Part shown: positions 50,295-57,604 of the stretch, piece by piece
How positions within the stretch are numbered: the first letter of the stretch is position 1
Layout of the letters: the number at the start of each line of letters is the position of its first letter
DNA from: Planctomycetes bacterium B3_Pla
GTDB lineage: Bacteria; Planctomycetota; Phycisphaerae; Sedimentisphaerales; Anaerobacaceae
Direction: 5' to 3'
Length of the DNA: 64,000 nucleotides
Assembly (NCBI GenBank): GCA_005223045.1
Contig: NJBM01000023.1
Location: 1 to 64,000 of the forward strand
Notes under the pieces: model-generated
Database searches by the model: none
The model's input: only the letters and a program-made list of their open reading frames with translations
Told to the model about the DNA's origin: nothing
Position numbers and translations under genes: made by a program

Positions 50295-52205
50295 ATGACT
50301 AACGATCAACCTTTTAGCCCCTGCGTAAAGAGAGCTGCTTTTTTGGCAGTATGTTTTGCAGTTGTCGCGATTGGACAAACACAGTCGGCGGCGGTACCGT
50401 TTGATGAGCCCCCGATTTGGGCCCGAGAAGCAGTATGGTACCAGATTTTCGTTGAGCGGTTTCGCAATGGCGATTCTTCCAACGATCCCCGGCCGGAGTT
50501 CATGCAGGGGGCCTATCCCGGATATATTCCGGCCGGCTGGAAGGTGACCCCGTGGAATCAGGATTGGTACGAACAGCAGGATTGGGCTAAGGCGGATGGG
50601 GGAGATTTCTACAAGACGGTGCAGGCCCGACGGTTTGGCGGCGACCTGCAGGGGGTACTCGACAAGCTGGATTACCTACAAGACCTGGGTGTTACGGCTA
50701 TTTACTTCAATCCTCTGAACGACTCGCCGTCACTGCACAAATACGATGCGCGGCACTATCGGCACATTGATCGCACCTTCGGTCCGGATCCTGCCGGCGA
50801 CTCGGCGATCATTGATGCGGAGGATCCGCTTGATCCGGCTATGTGGCGCTGGACCGCCGCTGATCGTTTGTTTCTCAAGCTCATCGGCGAACTGCATCGG
50901 CGGGATATGCACCTCATCATGGATTACTCGTGGAACCATATTGGTGTGACTTTTTGGGCCTGGGAGGATCTGAAGAAGAATCAGACCAAAAGCCCTTTCC
51001 GTGACTGGTACGATATCACCTCATTCGATGATCCCGCTACTGACGAAAACGAATTCAGCTATGAAGGCTGGCTTGGCGTCAAGACGCTGCCGGAACTGAA
51101 GAAAGTGAACGTGGCCGACAAGCGTCGCGGCTATCCGTTCGAGGGGGATTTACAGCCTGAGGTAAAGCGGCACGTCTTTAACGTAACCCGGCGGTGGCTT
51201 GATCCCGACGGCGACGGCGACCCGAGCGATGGAGTAGATGGCTTCCGGCTTGATGTCGCCGCGCATGTGCCACTTGGTTTCTGGCGCGATTACCGGAGAT
51301 TCGTACGTCGGATCAACCCCGAGGCGTTCTTAGTCGGCGAAGCTTGGTGGACCAAATGGCCGGATCAATTGATGGATCCGCGGCCGTTCCTGCGCGGGGA
51401 CATTTTCGACTCGGTCATGCACTACCAATGGTACAAGCCGGCTCGCCGATACTTTGCGCAGGCCAACGGCGGTCTCAAGCCAAGCGAGTTCGTCGCCAGG
51501 ATGAAGCGCGTCTATGCCGGCTACGATCAGCCGACCATCCAGAACCTGATGAACCTGGCGGCCAGCCACGATAGTCCGCGATTGGCTACGTCGTTTCAAA
51601 ACAAGCATCAGTACAAGTACAGGATGGGTGCTCGCGGCAACCCGGCGTTTGACCTTGACCCGCCGAATGAAACCACCCTGCGCGAGATGCGTATGATGTT
51701 GCTGCACCAGTTCACGTTTGTCAGCGCGCCGCATATATGGAACGGAGATGAGCGCGGCATGTGGGGGGCAGACGATCCGGACTGCCGCAAGCCGCTCGTA
51801 TGGGAGGACATCGACCACCGTCCGCAGATTTATCTACCTGACGGCAAAAAAACCAAGCCGATTGTCGTGAAGCCGAATCTGGAATTGCTGGACTATTACC
51901 GAACCTTGATTGCTCTGCGCAAACAACGCCCCGAGCTGGTTTACGGCAAACTCCAGTACACTCTGGTTAACGACAAGGCCATGACCTTGGCCTACCGAAG
52001 GTCGATGCCTGACCAGGAAACAATTGTTGCCTTTAATCGATCAGGCATATCTCAGATCATTCGGATGAGCCGAGACACCGACACGATATTAAAAGTCCTC
52101 GCGGAGTCGCGACCGGGCAGCATTGCAAAGCACAAGCAAACGAGCCGGGAAATCCGCATTGAGCTGGCCCCGCTTTCCGGTGTCGCATTGGGTAATGTCC
52201 AATAA
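50295..52205 (+). CDS. Exported GH13 alpha-amylase family enzyme (neopullulanase/cyclomaltodextrinase-like)
   Basis: A 636-residue protein with a hydrophobic N-terminus (AAFLAVCFAVVAIG). The (beta/alpha)8 barrel shows GH13 regions: DYSWNHIG (region I), DGFRLDVAAH with nucleophile D320 (region II), VGEAWW with acid/base E349 (region III) and AASHDSPR with D426 (region IV). YQIFVERFRNGDSSNDP near the N-terminus and GGDLQGVLDKLDYLQDLGVTAIYFNP are typical of neopullulanase and related maltodextrin hydrolases. It is probably secreted and releases maltose or panose. It diverges from the Gfo/Idh/MocA gene; the 304-bp gap between their starts holds no gene. Confidence 0.9.
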   Translation: MTNDQPFSPCVKRAAFLAVCFAVVAIGQTQSAAVPFDEPPIWAREAVWYQIFVERFRNGDSSNDPRPEFMQGAYPGYIPAGWKVTPWNQDWYEQQDWAKADGGDFYKTVQARRFGGDLQGVLDKLDYLQDLGVTAIYFNPLNDSPSLHKYDARHYRHIDRTFGPDPAGDSAIIDAEDPLDPAMWRWTAADRLFLKLIGELHRRDMHLIMDYSWNHIGVTFWAWEDLKKNQTKSPFRDWYDITSFDDPATDENEFSYEGWLGVKTLPELKKVNVADKRRGYPFEGDLQPEVKRHVFNVTRRWLDPDGDGDPSDGVDGFRLDVAAHVPLGFWRDYRRFVRRINPEAFLVGEAWWTKWPDQLMDPRPFLRGDIFDSVMHYQWYKPARRYFAQANGGLKPSEFVARMKRVYAGYDQPTIQNLMNLAASHDSPRLATSFQNKHQYKYRMGARGNPAFDLDPPNETTLREMRMMLLHQFTFVSAPHIWNGDERGMWGADDPDCRKPLVWEDIDHRPQIYLPDGKKTKPIVVKPNLELLDYYRTLIALRKQRPELVYGKLQYTLVNDKAMTLAYRRSMPDQETIVAFNRSGISQIIRMSRDTDTILKVLAESRPGSIAKHKQTSREIRIELAPLSGVALGNVQ

Positions 52206-52534
52206 GCCTTTCCCGACCCAGTGAAATTGGTATTCGATGAACAATTCCAGACAGGAAGGGTTGCCAACTCTCTCAAGCTGCCGGCCTTGCGACTCCGGTC
52301 ACTGAACCATGGTCATGAGGTGACAACATGGATCCGAATACGGTATTGGCATTGCCCCTCCGTCAGTATAGAATCAGCCAAACCCTTGACGTTTCCGGCT
52401 TGCAGTCTTGGTGGAAAGGTAGTCAGGGACATGACCGATGAGCTCTCGTCGCTTGGGCTAAGTCCCTACTGGCAAAGTCTATGACCGCAGAGGCCACCAA
52501 TACAATACCGATTGTCAAATTGCAAATCTGATAA

Positions 52535-52581
52535 CACGCCCGGCAGGACTCGAACCTGCGACCTACGGATTAGAAATCCGT
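52535..52581 (-). tRNA. 3' fragment of tRNA-Arg(UCU), likely an attachment site
   Basis: On the minus strand: anticodon stem ACGGA-TTTCTAA-TCCGT with anticodon UCU, variable region AGGTC, T arm GCAGG-TTCGAGT-CCTGC and acceptor 3' strand CGGGCGT plus discriminator G. The D arm and 5' acceptor strand are missing: the sequence beyond 52581 is unrelated. tRNA 3' halves are typical att cores for tyrosine integrases, so this marks the edge of an integrated element. Positions 52206-52534 before it hold no supported gene, only short open frames. Confidence 0.75.
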
Positions 52582-52820
52582 TGCACCAAAACGCTAAGCC
52601 CTTGAAAAGCAAAGAGTTAGAGGCTCAAGGAACAGGCGCTTACAAACCAGCTTACAAAAATAATCCAAAAACAGGCTCGAATCAAGACAGAATTGATACC
52701 CAAAACCTGCCCCCGGACCTTGCTGAAATCATGGCTGTTTGGCCGGAACTGCCAGGGCATATCAAGGCCGCAATCAAAGCGTTGGTGCAGACATATACAA
52801 CCACCAAAGAACAAGGATAG
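52582..52820 (+). pseudogene. Integrase-associated C-terminal tail adjoining the tRNA fragment
   Basis: The open frame runs through the tRNA fragment and then reads ...NLPPDLAEIMAVWPELPGHI-KAAIKALVQTYTTTKEQG. The PDLAEI-x(3)-WPELP-x-HIKAAIKAL motif recurs at 55983-56132, next to the other tRNA. I recall related helical motifs at the ends of tyrosine recombinase genes in Planctomycetes, so this is probably the tail of a lost integrase gene. No integrase core (R..HxxR..Y) is present. Confidence 0.45.
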
Positions 52821-53342
52821 GTGGGGACATTTCTATGCATGAATTGACAGCAAAGTAGATACAAGAATCGAGCCGACTGACTGCCGGTCAGTAACACAGG
52901 TACTTAGCGCTTCAAATGCTCCGATATGCAACGCTTACAATGTCAAGATAGGCAATTTATATAGGTAGTAGGGGTATCTCGCCTGTTTATTCAAAAGAAT
53001 TTACGAGTTGAGTTTTCGGCAGAATATGGCGATTTCGGGGCTGATTTCGATTGAGTTGTCGTTTGAACCTGCAAAAAAGTCATTGAGTGTGACTCAGACT
53101 TCGTGCAACCTACGTGCAGGCCATAAAGTTGGGATGAAAGCAGCCCAAAAAACATATATCAAAACCTCTTATTTCGACGTACATCAGGAAGATGAAAAAC
53201 AATGCCGATTCTTGGTCCTGACGCGGAGCTTTTGGACACTATGAAAAGAGGGCGAAAGCATGTTGCAATCGCCCTGATTGAATGTTGACAGCAGAGTCTT
53301 ACTTCCTGCGGGTAAGGATAGACTTAACCTGGGTATTGCCGA
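52821..53342. other. Spacer of element remnant, no gene recognised
   Basis: No frame with family motifs is seen. CTGACTGCCGGTCAGT-type hairpin at about 52878-52893 is the only structure. On the minus strand 53282-53323 reads GNTQVKSILTRRK and stop, a Lys/Arg-rich tail in a different frame from the recombinase that ends at 53343, possibly a remnant of a longer C-terminus. Confidence 0.35.
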
Positions 53343-54044
53343 CTATTTTGCCAGCTTGAGACGTTTGAGTATTTGCTGAACCTGGGGGCCTTGCCAGGGA
53401 CCACCTTTTCGAGTTGGCCGCTTTTCCTTGTTGAGTATCTTGGCTATTCGATGACAACTCAAACGCTCTTCGCCAGGCTTCTTACGATAGAGCTGTCTCA
53501 TTCGCTTGATCGTTTCTTCTTCCTCTGGACAGCAGCCGTAAGGTTTTCGGCCTTCGCATCGGCCCGTTTTGGCCCTCTTAGCCTCTCTGGCTTTGCGCAG
53601 TTTGTGGACGAGAAGCCGTTTGTCCAGTTCGGCGATATTATTTTGCATCTGGACGATGAACTTCTTCCAGGGATCGTTTTCGTCCTGCACGTCCTCAGTG
53701 ACGTTCTGGCCGGTCATTGCGCTTATCATAGTAATATCTTTGCGAATCAACAGCGCCAGCAACTGTTCGGACACCATAGAGCGCCTGCCGAATCTGTCCA
53801 TGCACTCAATGATAATCGTCCGGCAGCCATTGCTCAGCATGTCCTCGACCATGCGCAGGAACTCGGGCCGATCCTGTTCGGTTCCGGTATATGCTTCCTT
53901 GTACCACTCGATGATCTTGTAGCCGTGCTTTTTTGCGTAACGCCTTATCTCATCGCGCTGTCTCTCGAATCCATGTCCGCGTATCTGGCCTTTGCTCGAT
54001 ACCCGCAAATAGCCAACGGCAATTTTGTTTTCTTGTTTTCCCAT
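53343..54044 (-). CDS. Serine recombinase (resolvase/invertase family)
   Basis: A 233-residue recombinase. The N-terminal resolvase domain has the catalytic Ser in VGYLRVSSKGQ, with later conserved Arg positions (ERQRDEIRRYAKKHG, DRPEFLRMVEDML, IIECMDRFGRRSM). The DNA-binding C-terminus is short: SCHRIAKILNKEKRPTRKGGPWQGPQVQQILKRL, a truncated 'Recombinase' helix-turn-helix domain. Length is between small invertases and large serine integrases. Same strand as the clamp-loader-like gene, 14 bp away, so they probably share a transcript. It may mediate element resolution or integration. Confidence 0.85.
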   Translation of the reverse strand: MGKQENKIAVGYLRVSSKGQIRGHGFERQRDEIRRYAKKHGYKIIEWYKEAYTGTEQDRPEFLRMVEDMLSNGCRTIIIECMDRFGRRSMVSEQLLALLIRKDITMISAMTGQNVTEDVQDENDPWKKFIVQMQNNIAELDKRLLVHKLRKAREAKRAKTGRCEGRKPYGCCPEEEETIKRMRQLYRKKPGEERLSCHRIAKILNKEKRPTRKGGPWQGPQVQQILKRLKLAK

Positions 54045-54058
54045 AGTTTGACCTCACT

Positions 54059-54703
54059 TTACTCCAGCATTTCGCCGGATTCAATAATCATAAGCATTTG
54101 ACGGCAGTTGTTCTTGCAGTTCTGGGCAAGTTTGACGTAGCTTTGCAAAGACTTTCCGTTGAGGTTTTCCTTTGTTGCAATTTGCCTGCAATGCTCTGCA
54201 AATACCTTCGCCAGTCCCTGATTTGTCAACTCGATTTTGGCACACCTGGACAGCAACGGATTTGCGTCGATCTGGTCGTCAAACAGCTTGGATTCGCCGA
54301 TCTTTGTCGTTGTGAAGATAATGCAGACATGGTTCGGTATGCGCTCCAGAAGGCCCAACAGCCGCCGTATAATGGCCTTGCGCAGTCCGTGTGCTTCGTT
54401 GACGATATAGGCCCTGCCGCCCTTGCCCGGCGCAAAGTAGTGCATATCCTGTTCGATCTTGTCAATCTCAGAGGTCGAAAGCTGGTCGGCGCTGTCAAAC
54501 TCTCGGACGTATAGACCGTCAGCGCCCTGGGCTGCAATGATCTGGGCAATAGTAGTTTTGCCGGCTCCACTTGCGCCGGAGATCCACCAGGCGCGACCGC
54601 CCCAGCTACGTGATAACAGTGTCTTTACTTTCTTGACGGCTTTGTCCTGCCCCAAGACTTCGTCAAACGTTGACGGTCTGTATTTCTCAAATAACGTTTT
54701 CAT
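54059..54703 (-). CDS. Clamp-loader-like AAA+ ATPase
   Basis: A 214-residue ATPase resembling the N-terminal part of DnaX/RFC small subunit. It starts LFEKYRPSTFDEVLGQDKAV (clamp-loader signature), has Walker A GASGAGKTT, a Walker B/DExx-like YIVNEAHGLRK (E but the preceding acidic is N) and a sensor 1 region IIFTTTKIGESKL. It stops after the AAA+ lid and has no clamp-interaction domain, so it may be an element-encoded loader for replication, not the host DnaX. Its position between a recombinase and two phage/ICE-like small genes supports that. Confidence 0.75.
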   Translation of the reverse strand: MKTLFEKYRPSTFDEVLGQDKAVKKVKTLLSRSWGGRAWWISGASGAGKTTIAQIIAAQGADGLYVREFDSADQLSTSEIDKIEQDMHYFAPGKGGRAYIVNEAHGLRKAIIRRLLGLLERIPNHVCIIFTTTKIGESKLFDDQIDANPLLSRCAKIELTNQGLAKVFAEHCRQIATKENLNGKSLQSYVKLAQNCKNNCRQMLMIIESGEMLE

Positions 54704-54757
54704 TGTCTTATCCTTTGTGAAAGTAAAGGGGGCAGTCCGAAGACCGCCCCCGTATGG

Positions 54758-55192
54758 TCAACTTAGTTCTTCGATCATGTTCTCGATGTCACAAGCGCGA
54801 TAGTGTTCACCATCGACCTCGATGAACTGTTCATCATCGGCCAGCATATCGGATACGCCGCAGCGGAACGCTACCGGGTCGATATTGCGCAGGGCATAGC
54901 CAGGATCGTATTCGAGAGAGCCTATTTTGACCGTCTCGCAAGTCTCGCTCAGTAGCTCCTCGAATTGCTCCTCTGCATCGACCGCGCTGCAATGCTCTTT
55001 TATCAGGCGCTCGACTACCCAGTCTGTACCGTATTCGACGCCGACGCCGTCAAGGTACCTCATAAAGTCATCAGAATGACAACCAGGGCAATAATCGCCC
55101 TCGACCACCTTATAGCAGCCATAGCAGAAATTGTCCGTCACATCGAACGCCAGAGCCGTCAGCTTGTCTTTCAGTTCATCAGTGACAATCAT
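54758..55192 (-). CDS. Hypothetical protein with zinc-binding N-terminus
   Basis: A 144-residue acidic protein with a CYGCYKVVEGDYCPGC zinc-ribbon-like start (residues about 23-38) and a helical middle. The ATG overlaps the stop of the 55192-55512 gene by one base (TAATG on the minus strand), so translation is coupled. I recognise no family; phage/ICE context suggests a DNA- or RNA-associated accessory. Confidence 0.65.
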   Translation of the reverse strand: MIVTDELKDKLTALAFDVTDNFCYGCYKVVEGDYCPGCHSDDFMRYLDGVGVEYGTDWVVERLIKEHCSAVDAEEQFEELLSETCETVKIGSLEYDPGYALRNIDPVAFRCGVSDMLADDEQFIEVDGEHYRACDIENMIEELS

Positions 55193-55512
55193 TATGCCAC
55201 CCCCAGTCCGGCGTTGACGTAAGCCTCATCTAAGCTGATAGTCTGGTATTTGTCCCAGGGGCGATACGACCGGGCAGGACGGCTGCTGTGTCCGCAACTG
55301 TGCGACCATTGCCCGCGCCGTCTTGACCATCGAAAGCCAAAGTCTTTCAGGGCTTGCCTGATTTCGGCGTCTGGCTTGTTGTCGAATTTGAGCCAGACCC
55401 ATCTGCCGACTACGCGGGCGGGCAGACTCTGCACTTTGCAGAACTCCAGGACCTCGATAATAGAGTGCTGATTCGACTTGCTTCTTGTGGGGTATTTTGG
55501 TAGGTTTTCCAT
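55192..55512 (-). CDS. Small phage/ICE-type hypothetical protein
   Basis: A 106-residue basic protein. VVGRWVWLKFDNKPDAEIRQALKD and FGFRWSRRRGQWSHSCG form the strand-helix-strand pattern of small 'LKxLGFRWSxxRKxW' proteins carried by phage and integrative elements; their role is not established. It is the first gene of the minus-strand group that ends at 53343. The AT-rich stretch 55640-55725 upstream may hold its promoter. Confidence 0.65.
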   Translation of the reverse strand: MENLPKYPTRSKSNQHSIIEVLEFCKVQSLPARVVGRWVWLKFDNKPDAEIRQALKDFGFRWSRRRGQWSHSCGHSSRPARSYRPWDKYQTISLDEAYVNAGLGVA

Positions 55513-55982
55513 CGTTCTAAACTCCTTATAAGTTTAGGACCACGGTCGGGGATGCGTCAACATCGCCCGGCCACTTTTGTTTTGTGACTTGCCGGTCAAG
55601 CCACTTCACCTGAAAGCATAAAACAAAATCGGCTAAAAGTCAAATAAATTCTCAAGAATAAAAACGTATATATTTATAAGTCTTTGCATAATAAGATAGT
55701 TACAAAGTAAAATATATTTCATTTTCTTCTTTCTTCTGACTCTTGCCCGCTAAGTTTCAAGCGCAGTCGAGCCGACAGCGAAGGCGGTTGCACTGCGCAA
55801 GGTCGCATAGTCTGGAAGTCACTATCAGCGCAGATTACCCGATGTCGGGCGCGCCGTCTGCCTATCCTTTGCCCGGACTTTACAAGGGCTTTGGGACCTG
55901 ACAACCGGACCTGTCGAATCCCCAGGGAAAAGCCCGGAAAAGACGGGGTAAAGCCGGGCGAAAGATACGCCACTTGCACGCC
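55513..55982. other. AT-rich spacer, possible promoter/origin region of the element
   Basis: Roughly 55620-55725 is markedly A+T-rich (ATAAAAACGTATATATTTATAA and TAATAAGATAGTTAC region), unlike the flanks. It probably contains the minus-strand operon promoter and could be an origin or unwinding region. No gene is supported. Confidence 0.35.
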
Positions 55983-56132
55983 GAACAGCGCTGGCCGGAA
56001 CTGCCGGAACATATCAAGGCTGCAATCAAGGCCCTGATAGAGACGGGCACAAAGGCCCGGAAATGGCAAGGAAACAGGGGTGAAACAAGGTCTAAACAAG
56101 GATTAAACAAGGCTTCGAGAATTGAGTATTGA
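55983..56132 (+). pseudogene. Second WPELPxHIKAAIKAL tail remnant
   Basis: Open frame EQRWPELPEHIKAAIKALIE then TGTKARKWQGNRGETRSKQG and stop. It matches the tail at 52582-52820 (WPELPGHIKAAIKALVQT) over its first 18 residues. It extends open upstream into RKIRHLHAEQRW with no start seen. It lies just before the tRNA at 56255-56340, as the first copy lies beside tRNA-Arg, suggesting that both tRNAs acted as integration sites. Confidence 0.45.
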
Positions 56133-56254
56133 GCAGCCTGGACAATGCCTTTTGGGACTCATACTGCGCCAAATCCGAACCCCGCCCCCCGGCCCCTCGC
56201 GTTCTGGTACCATAGATACCCCTTGTTAATACGAGCTATTTTTTCGGATGTCAA

Positions 56255-56340
56255 TACCCCTGCCCGGACTCGAACCGGGATGACCACGCGGGTCACGACA
56301 ACCCAAGTGCCGCGTGTCTGCCTTGTTTCACCACAGGGAC
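56255..56340 (-). tRNA. Class II leucine-type tRNA with anticodon UGG
   Basis: An 86-nt gene on the minus strand, G1 at 56340, discriminator A73 at 56255. Arms: acceptor GTCCCTG/CAGGGGT (7 bp, two G-U wobbles), D arm GTG...CAC with GG in the loop, anticodon stem CGGCA/TGTCG with loop C-T-TGG-G-T, long variable arm TGACC-CGCGT-GGTCA, T arm CCCGG-TTCGAGT-CCGGG. U8, A14, G18-G19, U33 and G37 are all in place. The long variable arm, D loop and A73 are leucine features, but the anticodon reads proline codons CCN. No CCA is encoded. TATACATTATA immediately upstream looks like a promoter -10 region. See the finding for whether it is active or decayed. Confidence 0.7.
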
Positions 56341-56507
56341 TATAATGTATAGGCAAGTTAGAAGTGAAATTATTGAAAAACCTGCAAGGGTATTAGGCCC
56401 GCGCAGGAAATTTCCTCAGATTTCTCTTGACAGCCGGTGGGGGCCTCGGTAGAATTGAGCAAGAGTGTCCGTATTCAGGAAACAAACGCAACATTTGATT
56501 GTCCTCA

Positions 56508-56540
56508 GAGCCAGTTAGGTGCTCCCACACCAACTGGCTC
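56508..56540. terminator. Strong GC hairpin, terminator-like without U-tract
   Basis: GAGCCAGTT pairs with AACTGGCTC, with a bulged A and GGTG/CACC extending the stem. It lies 27 bp past the stop of the minus-strand gene at 56568. No T-run follows on the minus strand, so factor-independent termination is doubtful. Confidence 0.35.
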
Positions 56541-56567
56541 GACCTTTATTATTCTCCTTGTTCTACT

Positions 56568-57098
56568 TCAACTTTGTAACGGTACATGAAAACACCGTTG
56601 CATTTTTTCCTTTTCTGCCAGACCTTTATCAGTGGCGCGATTAAGGGCACCTGTGATCGCCGTCGCCCAAGTTTTACTGGTCGGCCTCATGCCGCGACGA
56701 ATTAGTTCCTTGGCCACAACACTGGCTTTGTACCAATGGACGCCGTTTTCTTGCAAGAATAGCTCTACAGCAGCTTGCTTCCCAAGCCCGGAATAACGCG
56801 AAGCAGGAGGCTCAGAGGTATCAATCAGGTCCAGGTGTTTGGGCTGACTCTGTGTTGTGGTTACGCCAGTATCACCGTTCAGAAGTTCAATAGACCTCTC
56901 AAGAGTCCGTAAGTCGGCTTGATTCTGTTGAATGATGCGCAATAGCCGATCCTTGTGAGCGTGTAGCGTATGAATTGCTGCTTCTTCCTTATCAGTGGCC
57001 GGAGAAGAAGAAAAAAATGTAATCAGTGATTTTGGGCTGGTTTTGCGGTTTCCTATGGCCTGTGCGTTATGTATATACTTCCGTAGAGATGTCGCAAC
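56568..57098 (-). CDS. Open frame of uncertain start, winged-helix-like C-terminus
   Basis: A TTG at 56942 gives a 124-residue frame: LERSIELLNGDTGVTTTQ ... QAAVELFLQENGVHWYKASV, VAKELIRRGMRPTSKTWATAITGALNRATDKG, EKMQRCFHVPL. The middle has a winged-helix-like look. But the frame is open without stop up to 57098 with protein-like residues (RKYIHNAQAIGNRKTSPKSL, DKEEAAIHTLHAHKDR) and no ATG/GTG. So the gene may start elsewhere after a frameshift near 57095-57105, as a second frame upstream reads LGLGSKAWIENELRHL. I would treat it as a damaged or mis-started gene. Confidence 0.45.
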   Translation of the reverse strand, partial: VATSLRKYIHNAQAIGNRKTSPKSLITFFSSSPATDKEEAAIHTLHAHKDRLLRIIQQNQADLRTLERSIELLNGDTGVTTTQSQPKHLDLIDTSEPPASRYSGLGKQAAVELFLQENGVHWYKASVVAKELIRRGMRPTSKTWATAITGALNRATDKGLAEKEKMQRCFHVPLQS

Positions 57099-57165
57099 TC
57101 ATTTTCGATCCATGCCTTAGAACCCAATCCTAGCGAGAAATGGGTCATCGCGAGCCAGAAATCCC

Positions 57166-57195
57166 TTGACTTGCAGCCCTTAGTTTTGCTATAAT
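57166..57195 (+). promoter_or_regulatory. Sigma-70-type promoter of the exopolysaccharide operon
   Basis: TTGACT at 57166-57171 and TATAAT at 57190-57195, spacing 18. It points toward the export gene at 57605, leaving a ~400-nt untranslated leader that contains no frame with a good ribosome binding site. Within the leader, 57405-57426 repeats the 22-base word at 4090-4111. Confidence 0.6.
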
Positions 57196-57604
57196 AGTAC
57201 TCAACTGGCTGATAGAGGTGTCCAGCTTGTGAGGCCACGACTTGAGAGCAGGTAGGAGGGGACACTACTGTTACTCGTTTATCTCATCTTCTGTAACGGA
57301 TTTCAAAACGATGCGTATTGAAAGATGTGCACAAGTGCATATTGACTGAACGAGTTTAGAGTACGGTGTGATGATTTGGCATCTGCGGAAAAAACTTCTA
57401 CGGTACACCGACGGGGACGGAGTCTGCCCAGGGCAAGCTAAGCACCAACCGAGTCCAATCTGAATAGAACTGATGGGCGTAGGCCAATGTGGGAATTGGA
57501 GGATCGCTTAGCATTGAGCGTCCCCAAAGGTAAAAAGTTGGCTTGTAGCCGTGTTTGCTCGCTGCTGAGTCGAACATAGCCGTTGTGTTTTTGGAGAAGG
57601 ACCA

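Noticed and set aside
52221..52484. Two short overlapping frames after the amylase (87 codons and a 37-codon frame at 52330)
   Set aside because: There is no ribosome binding site or motif, the frames overlap each other and they end in degraded sequence before the tRNA fragment.
56508..56540. Intrinsic terminator
   Set aside because: The stem is strong but no U-tract follows on either strand within the usual distance, so it is listed at low confidence only.
57196..57604. c-di-GMP (GEMM) or other known riboswitch in the EPS leader
   Set aside because: I could not place the conserved core of any riboswitch class I know. A covariance search is needed before naming one.
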